Source: Hypomesus transpacificus
Lineage: Eukaryota; Chordata; Actinopteri; Osmeriformes; Osmeridae
Direction of reading: 5' to 3'
Assembly: GCF_021917145.1 (NCBI RefSeq)
Contig: NC_061077.1
Span: 13,783,420 to 13,847,419 of the forward strand
DNA: 64,000 bases
The notes under the pieces are model-generated. The model was not told the DNA's origin and searched no databases. It saw only the letters and a list, made by a program, of their open reading frames with translations. The position numbers and the translations under genes were made by a program. The first letter of the stretch is position 1; every line of letters starts with the position of its first letter. Below are positions 56,301 to 64,000 of this stretch, one piece after another.

Positions 56301-59300
56301 ATGGCGGGCTGGGATGAGGGTGCGGTCATGGCTGACGATGTTGTTGACGGCGTTGCCTTCCCCAAGTACATAGGTGCATCCTGTACTGTGTTTACAGGGA
56401 TCAGAGCAGGCATGCAAACTGGTGCTGCAGTAGTGGCTGCTGGGAAACGGCTAGGGGTTGGGTAGCGGAATGGAGCCTGACCTGACAGCGGCATCCTTGG
56501 GTTGACAGGCATTCTGCTGAGGCTGGCCAAGGGCACAGGGGTCATATTAGCAGTGGGGAATGGGCGATAAACTCCTCTGAGGAGTGGACGCATCACAGAG
56601 GCTGGCTGGGTGGTGATTGGCAATGTAGAGGCAATGGGCGTGTTGATGGTGGAGTAGATCATGCCATCAGAGGACCTTATGGCTGAAGGATACATGGCTC
56701 TAAGGCTAGCTTGCCGGGCATTGATCAAGTTTGTGAGGGCCTGGCTGTGGGAGATGGGCTTCCCATCCGGCCCGTACAGCATGTTGGGCCTCATTCCCGA
56801 TAGACCGGAAGATATTCTGCTCCCTGGGCCCGACCCTCTTCCAACCGCAAACTGCATCAGCTCTGGGTTGCTAGCGTAGCGGTCCATGGAGTTGAGGGCG
56901 GCACACATCCGGCTGATCTCCCTGGCAGTGGTGGCGCTGTATTGAGCCAGATTAGACTCCTGGAAGTTGGCCAAGTCGCGGGGGGAGTATCCGTAATCAG
57001 AGCTGATGTTGGACAGGGAGTTGAACCTGCGTATGGGCATGCTCTGGGCGGTCACATCCCCTCCATGTCGAAGGTCCGTGTAGGAGCCGTACTGCATGCC
57101 CATCCCCATGAACCCTCCCTCATAGGCATGCTTCATAGCTGTCAGATCCATGGCCAGTTCTCCAGTGGCCTGCAGGTGAGGGTCCATTTTAGAATGATAG
57201 GACTGCAGCCCAGGATCTGCCAGGTTGGTGTCAGACATGGAGGGCTGGAGCCTACCAGGGAAGGGCAGGGTGTAGCCCTTGCGGGCATCCATCATGGGGT
57301 ACTCATGGTACTGCTGCTGGACCTCCTGGTCTGAGTCATAAGGATGGGAGAGAGGAGGCGCAGAGGGTGGCCGAGGTCCCTGGCTTTCCTCCTTCTCTTC
57401 CACATTGGTTTTCTGAGAGAAGGGACCCCCAACACAGCTACCACCAAATGGGAGATGGTAAACGACATCGCAGCAAGCTGACTGGTTCTCTGGCTTCATC
57501 TGGCCCGTCAGATCAACAACATCCTGCCCCTCTTCTGGCTTGACCAACTGGGTCACTGGCCCCATCTGTCCTGCCCCGGCTTCCATTTGCACCAGCATGG
57601 CATGGGGAGGCTTTCCCCCAGACAGGTTCACCACCCCTGCGGGGGTAGGCTTGCCCTTCAACTCCAGAGGACCTCCAGAGACATACAGGTCTGGGGCCAC
57701 GGCTGGAGAAATGGCACTAACCACAGCTTGGGCATTGCTGGTCTGGCTGACCAACAGATCCTTCTTCAGTAGTGGCACCTGGCCAGGCATGCTGAACCGT
57801 GCCCCGCTGGAGACGTGCTGCATCTGGTGGTGTTGCTGGAGCTGCTGCTCTAGAAGCTCCTGCTGCTGCTGGAGTTTCTGCTGCTGCATCAGCAACTGAT
57901 GCTGCTGGATGCTGAGGTCCTCGAGTCTGGCATCAATCTTGGGGATGGCCGGGTCTATGTGTTGGGGCTTGTTCTGGGACAGACACACGGCCATGCCCAT
58001 GCCCTGGCCCAGGTCCACCCTGTTCTGGAGCGGGTCTCCGTATACCATGGGCTGCTTCGACTGGGAGATGAACATGGAGGCTGCCACGGTGACGCTGACG
58101 GTGGTGGGGGTAGTGGAGGTCATAACGTGGGGGTGCTCCTGGGCATTCAGGTTCATGATGAGCGGCTGGACAATGGTGTGAGAGTGGCGGCTGGGGCTGC
58201 CCTCAGAACCCCCCTGGTACCTTCTCGACTCTGTGGCCAGGGAGGTGAGGTCCATCCCTTGGTCAGTCATGATGATAGGAGCCATCTTGGCGATTGTTCT
58301 CAGATCAACTACACTCCCCCCCTGGATCATCTGCCCCTGCTCCACCCTGGAGGTGCCTGGAACGGTGGAGATGCGACAGAGGGATATGTTGTCCATGGAC
58401 ATGGAGCCTCGGCTGTAGGTGCTGGCAGTGGTGACCATGCTGGTCCCCACACTGACCCTCTCCACCCGCTGGGTATGATAAAAGGTGTGCTGGGGGGACT
58501 GGTGGTAGGGCGGGGTGTCTGGAGGGCTTGCTGCAGGAGAGTAGTCAAACGTGGAGTGTCTGCTGAACCTCGTGGGTGAGGACAGAGGGGAGGTGGCTGT
58601 GTTGACAGTCATCGGCCTAGCGGGGCTGCGGGGAGGGGAGTAGGGCACCTCCTGAGAAGATTGCTGTCTATAGAGTCGCGGAGAGACAGACCTGTTTGGC
58701 GTCTGGGTTCCTTGGGCCATCACTGGAGAGGTAGATCCCGATCCGGATGACTGCACCTCCATGCCAGAGTTCAGGGTCTGGGTGGAGAACTCCACGGTGT
58801 GCCTCCTGGAGGGGGAGCGTGTAGGACTGGTGGGAGGCGAAGGGGAAAGGGGAGGGCTGGAACTCCGGTAGTAAGAATGCGTCTTACGAGGACGTGGCTC
58901 GATAACGCGCTCTGAGGAAGTGGAGGTATCTCTGGCCTGGACGCCCCTGTTGTCTCCTGCCTTTTTGGTGACCACCTCCCTCTGGCTGTAGGCCTGGGTG
59001 ATCTCTGCTATCTTGCTGCAGACGTTGGAGACAGTAGTGGTGGATGTGGCAGGGCCCCCAGTGTGCCTGCCATACATGGTTGACTGGGTAGTGGTCATGG
59101 TGTGGCTCGTACTGGTCTGGGATATTGTCACTGCATCCCTGGCATAGACGCCATAGGCTGCTATGGTTGTGGCAGCCACCACTGGAGTGATGCCGTTTTT
59201 ACCAGTCTGGCTCTTTATCTTGTCTTTGGAGTAGTGCTGGGTCACCTTGACGTCAGGGATCCGGCTAGTGGTTTCAGAGAAGGAAACGGGAGCAGAAACC

Positions 59301-62300
59301 TGGGTGGGGCTTGTACCGGGAGTCAAGAGAGCATTGCTCTGCTCCAGGAGCTTGGCGAAGGCAGATCCTGTGTCGAGCAGCTGTTTTTCTGGGCAGGCAC
59401 TGCCCTCCAGGCCCTCCATGTCAATCTCCACTTGCTCGTCCGTTTCCTGCTGCATCTTGGTGATGCTCTGAGACGTCTGGCGGATCTCCTCGTAGATGTC
59501 CGTCTCCGCCGCCTCGTTGTCGTAGCCGCTCTGTGTCTGGTCGTACTCAAACTCCTCTTCGTAGTCCTGGCCGTTCACGTCCTCCTCGTAGTACTGCCCT
59601 TGCCGGCCGTGCTGCTGCTGCTGTTGCTTCTGCTGCTTCTGAAGGATTTCGGCTTTCCGCATCATCTCTTCGTACACCTCCTCGGCACTTTTAAGAGGCT
59701 TGGATGAGGAGGAGGATGAGGAGGCAGTGGTGGTGGTAGTGGAGGAGGTTTTCTCCGTGGGGGAGTAGAGAGACATGAACGTGGGCAGGTTGTACTCGCT
59801 GCCTGACTTGTATAGTTTTGATTCGTAGCCTTCGGCCTCAGAGTCCAGGCTCTGGGGGGAGTACTCAGAGGCTGAGGAGCGGTGCAGCTCCTCCATCTCT
59901 GCCGCCTGTCTCAGCTCCTCCGTGGGGGAGGCATCCTCGATGGGGGAGAGGTTGCTCGGGGGAGTCTTGGACCTCTCACGACGCCTCTGGGCCCTCAGCT
60001 CCTCCTTGTCTCTCTTGGTCTTCCTGGCGGTGCTGCGGATCCGATGCTGCTCCACCTCCCTCATCTTCTCCTGCTCCCGTAGAAGCTCCTCCTCTTCCCT
60101 CAGCTCGTCCTCCTCAGAGGAGTCCTCAATGGTGGGGAGGAGGGGCCCGTGGGAGCGGTGCCGGGCCTTCCTCTGCTGCTTGGCCTCCTCCAGCCTCTGC
60201 CTGCGGCTGGGGCTGCTGTCGCTGTCCTCTTCCATGGAGGAGATTGAGGTAGGGGACTGTCCCGAGGTGTAGCTTGAGGTGGTGGGCGGCAGAGTGGAGG
60301 AGTAGTCGCCCCTGGAGCGTTCCTCAGGAGACCCCGTCAGGCTCTCCATCTCTAGTTCGGGCTCGCGGTCCAGACTGAGGTCATTCTCGCTGTTCAGCTC
60401 CATGTCACGGCTGTAGCTGCTCGTGTTGTTGAGCTCGATAGTCTTGAAACGACGCAAGCCACCCTGGGAGGCCATCAGGTCCTCCTCGCCTTCCTCTGCT
60501 GAGCCTTTATACACATCTGAAGCACTCTTGGTCTCTTCTTCGAAGCTGCTCGAGTGGTGGGTGAGTCTGCGCTTTTCCTTGGCCGAGTCAGACAGGTGCT
60601 TGTGGTGGCTCTTCTTGGGTTTCTGGTAACCATAGCCTTCGTCCTCTTCATCTTCTGCTTCCACCATCTCATCCTCTTCCTCCTCCTCCTCGTTGTCCTC
60701 GTCAGCGCTCATCTCCATGATTTGCCTCCTCATGAACTCCTCATCGGTCATCTCCGCAGGCTCCGGAGGAGGAGCAGCTTTCTTCTCCTCCTTCGCCTTG
60801 GCCTCCTTCCTGTGCTCCCGTTTGGTTTCCCAGTCTCCTCCTCCTCCGTCCTCCTCCTCCTCTAAGATGTCCTCCAACTCCTCGTCTGAGTCGTAGGACT
60901 CTGGGGTGATGGACAGGGAGCGTGGCCGGTCCCGGTCTCGGTGGTGCCTCCCACGGCTTCGCTCCCTCTCCTCGGGCGGCAGGGCCTTGGACTCCAGAAG
61001 GGGCCTCATGGAGCTCTCCAGCTTGGTGATCTCTGAGGGGCTGGGGGGGCTGGCGCTGATCCCTCTCTCGCTCAGCTTCATCTCCTCCTCCTGGATGAGG
61101 CCGGTGATCTCACTGTGGGAGCTGGAGATGCCGTCGGAGGAGTAGCCTGTGTCGCTTAGACTCTGGGGACTTCGTGACAGGTCATGAGTACTGTTGTTCT
61201 TTGTATCCTACAGGATGAGAGAGAACAAGGTAAAAAAAAGTGGACAGCAATCGAACAATGATTAATTTGTAGTCAAAATATGGAAGGGGTGCACACGTTG
61301 CACATTATTTATTTTTTCGTATCGAGTTAGCGATATAATATGGAAAATGCTCAACTGTCAATTCAAGGCTAACAAAATGATTGTGGATGCTAATGTTATA
61401 TGGTACTCTAGCTCACTGCACATAATTTATATTCATATCAGGTCTAATTTAATACCACTAGGGCTTTGAGGGTTTGGCATATTCGTACAGTGCCACTTAA
61501 CACATTGTATTTCAAGAGGGTTGATGGATAGTGTTGAGAAGGAGTAAGAAAAAAACACATTCATTCTCTCTTTCTAAACTAAATCTATCTAATGGCTAGG
61601 CGTCCAAACCCTAAGCATTTTGCTGTAAGAATCAATACTAAGGTCCAATAGAACTTAATAACCTTAAAGGGACGTTTCACCCAAATGACAAAATGGGGTG
61701 TTTCCTTACCTTGAAAGCAACCTTTAGACAAAGGGGAGGACAGAGAGGAGACAGCAATACAAATCAGTCTACTCCAAGTCATTGAACTTTTAAAGTCAGA
61801 TAATAAAATAATTGGAATGAGTAAAACATGCTTTTTGTGGGCGGGGGAATTGAGGGGAATGATGCATTTTGTGATTTGGGTGAACTATCCCTTTAAGGTA
61901 AGTGCTTCATACCAGAATGTTACTGTGGATGTGGGCAAGACTGGTAAAAGAGTAACTTACATCATAATGCCTGGACTTCTTGATGTCCTTGATAATCTGC
62001 TCTCCCTTCTTCTGAGAAGACTTGGGTTCTGTGGCAGGGATCTTCTGGATCTCCCATTCCGTGTCCTGCTTTGGCGTGTTGGTCTCCTCTGGGTCCTTGG
62101 CTGGTTTCTTGTCCTCAGGGGCCGGTGGAAGGCTGGGCTGGGTGGTGGGCTGCCCAAGGGTCTTGGCCTCTTCTGGTGGTTTGGCTGCAGTGGGGCCAAA
62201 GACTCCCGTCCCTGGCCCCGTCTGGGCCTTCTGCTGCTGGGGTTGCATGCCCCTGGGCCCCTGCTGACTGATGCCTTTCTGCTGAGCCGGCTGCTGACTT

Positions 62301-62434
62301 GCCGGTGCCTGGTGGCGGGGGGATCCCATTGGCTGGTGCTTTGGAGACGGATGAGGAAGAGGAAGGGGTGCGTCTCCCAGGCTTCCTGACATCAGACGCT
62401 GGGTCTGGCAGTTCAAACATAGCCACTCCTTCTT
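47319..62434 (-). CDS. bsn: Bassoon, presynaptic cytomatrix protein, last ten coding exons
   Basis: Bassoon is a giant scaffold of the presynaptic active zone that helps tether vesicles and calcium channels. Coding exons (minus): 62434-61961, 61207-55796, 55223-55044, 54803-54556, 54372-53490, 52940-50450, 49736-48889, 48402-48309, 47649-47521, 47374-47334 (stop), with UTR to 47319. All join in phase: 10,800 nt, 3,599 residues. The first exon begins KKEWLCLNCQTQR, the end of the second double zinc finger. Then come acidic and Ser-rich stretches, a coiled coil across the 55796/55223 junction, and another near 52740-52560 (LKDLTHELKAVEQESTKLRK). AYHLSQEETDWF at 49736 and the C-terminus SKILPGAAAEQAGKLGEAIS, then GFGKKFTSMF, match Bassoon. 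There are no PDZ or C2 domains, which excludes Piccolo. QT motifs (VQTDD twice, CQTETE, CQTDPE, STQTLN, GTQTPN) resemble dynein light chain (LC8) sites. The N-terminus lies past the right edge. Confidence 0.95.
48148..48292. repeat. CAGCCAGC-type repeat in bsn intron
   Basis: Irregular CAGCCAGCCAG and CAGCCTG units between the exons at 48309 and 47649. Confidence 0.8.
50298..50361. repeat. (CT)n microsatellite in bsn intron
   Basis: Pure CT run (GA on the bsn strand) about 90 nt from the exon ending at 50450. Confidence 0.97.
61664..61896. mobile_element. piggyBac-like MITE with TTAA ends
   Basis: 233 bp from TTAAAGGGACGTTTCACCCA to its inverted partner (minus: TTAAAGGGATAGTTCACCCA). Terminal inverted repeats of about 30 bp start in the TTAA target. 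It lies in the bsn intron between 61961 and 61207. No coding capacity. Confidence 0.75.
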
Positions 62435-64000
62435 CTGCAAAACACAAACAAATGGTCACACACCTATACAGCCCCAGGTAAAATGACTATCTCTACTAAC
62501 TACTTGAAGGCTTGATGCAAACAATAACACTACTAATCCATGTTTTTTAAGAGAGGTCAGAGAGTGTGGAGAGACACAAAGATGGTGGGTGAGTTACGTG
62601 CAGAGAGCCCCTGTATTGGCTCGCTTGTGTATCTCTGATGGTGCACGAAGAAATCAGAATAGAGACAACACGTTCTGGCCCACTCCTCAGCGCTACACAA
62701 GTCACTCTGAGCCAGCCTAGGACTGACGGTCAACTGGGCTCTATGATGACGCATACTCTTGGCCCAAAAAAGGTTTATTTGAGTAGATTATTAATTAGTT
62801 TGATATGAGTTGATGTCAACACATTTTATTAATAACTCAACTTCCTCACAACAGGAATCTAGCATATACTTATGTCATTAGTTCATGTAAGGACTTAGTC
62901 TCAATCCTTCAATACTGCACCCAAAGTCACGGAGATAACAAACGTCATTTGAGGGGATATTGAGAAACGAAATGGGATTGCAGTCTTAATCGATGCCAGA
63001 GCAGGAGGTTTCAGCCTCTGCAGAGCGGGGTAGCTCCACCACTGCACCTTGTGTCTGTGACAGTGTTGCGTGACTCAACCGGGTCTCTGTGCCACGATAA
63101 TTATCAGCGTTGGCGCTCATACGTACTATCTGGAAATGAGATTTTCAAAGGCACCTGTCAGGGTTGCTGCTGGGCTGACGCACATCACGGAAAGGCCAAG
63201 TGTTGATGAGACGATAGACCTTTTTTTCTTTTTTTTCTTTTTTTTCTTTTAGGTGATTTCGGTCCTCTATTCTTCCTTGGTGATGGATCCTACTGATTTT
63301 CTGTGTTTACCTTACGGTGTAACTTATGTTTCCCTTGCGGCCACAGGCAACAATACTAGTCTTTGTAATTAAATGTCACAGAGATGGGTGGATGAGGAGC
63401 TTTTAGCAGCTTCCCCAGTTTCAGTTCACTGGACTGAGACATTGCACGGAGATGGTTTTAAACGTATAGCGTCATCCTCTATCGGCAGCATGGTCATTGA
63501 GCAGAACGAGGCCCCTCCGATATAAAGAAAGAAGAGGAACGATTCCACTTCATTAAGATGCATCAAATTGTGGCACGGATTCCAAACCAGCTGGCAGCCA
63601 TCTTGAATTGACGTTTTTTTTTGTGGAGTGGGGAAAGAGAAAGCAACTATCCCATCGTAAACATCAACGGGGGACAGGTTTTTTTCCCCCTTCTATTTTT
63701 TCATTTGAGATCAAATGAGTTATTGACAAACACATAAAAGCTTTTCTGAATGGGCTGCCAAACTGCTTACTGGTTTATTTCAAGTACTTCGTGCTTTCTC
63801 TCTCTGTCCCTCTCTCTTCATCTCTCTCTCTCTCTGTCTATCTCTCTCTCTCCTCTCACCTCTCTGCCTCTCTTCCTTCATCTCCTGGCATCATTCTCTT
63901 ACCCTCCCACACCCCCACCTCGCTTAATTGACAAAACTACAAATCAAGCTGGTGGACACAGCCTGCTGTGACTAGAGTCCCCCCTCAGAAAGCTGCTACC
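62435..64000 (-). other. bsn upstream intron (partial)
   Basis: No coding exon recognised. It contains a T-rich tract at 63217-63250 and a CT-rich tract at about 63797-63870. It continues off the right edge. Confidence 0.55.
63217..63250. repeat. T-rich tract, TTTTTTTTC units
   Basis: Four T runs of 7-9 bases separated by single C. Confidence 0.9.

Noticed and set aside
47334-62434. Piccolo instead of Bassoon
   Set aside because: The C-terminus ends with the Bassoon-type AEQAGKL...FGKKF motif and has no PDZ or C2 domain.

Overview
The window is eukaryotic, vertebrate nuclear DNA. Genes are split by GT-AG introns, CT/GT microsatellites are abundant, and the recognisable genes are vertebrate orthologues. 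A hAT-type MITE, a piggyBac-like TTAA MITE and a fish-type tRNA-derived SINE point to a teleost. I cannot fix the species from sequence alone.

Layout. (1) 1-1734, minus: the first two coding exons of acss2 (cytosolic/nuclear acetyl-CoA synthetase), continuing off the left edge. (2) 2538-4492, minus: three exons of a WD-repeat gene whose 5' part is not in view. Its intron holds a decayed DNA transposon with a RecQ-like helicase fragment. (3) 4666-23906, plus: a head-to-tail array of about 522-bp units. Each unit holds tRNA-Lys(CTT), tRNA-Thr(TGT) and a third, decayed 5' half of a tRNA-Lys. I count 37 Lys and 36 Thr loci; the array runs into an exactly 500-N gap. (4) 24407-36870, plus: osbpl2 (ORP2), with non-coding 5' exons and a complete 471-residue coding sequence in 13 coding exons. 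(5) 37920-62434, minus: bsn (Bassoon), the giant presynaptic active-zone scaffold. The last ten coding exons (3,599 residues, open throughout) are present, with a probable spliced 3' UTR; the 5' exons lie beyond the right edge. osbpl2 and bsn converge tail to tail about 1 kb apart.

The most notable feature is the tRNA array. Lys and Thr genes are 73 nt apart with no T4 tract between them, so Pol III could read both before meeting a T4 after Thr. The copies fall into subtypes: 13 canonical Lys copies, a Thr subtype with linked spacer changes, three Thr copies whose anticodon became CGT, and Lys copies with box B damage. Nine units have lost the downstream T4, and all nine also have acceptor-stem mismatches in Thr. 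Higher-order duplications of one to about four units are visible.

The protein-coding genes have unrelated jobs: acetyl-CoA synthesis, sterol/phosphoinositide exchange and synaptic scaffolding. They appear to be neighbours only, not a functional cluster.
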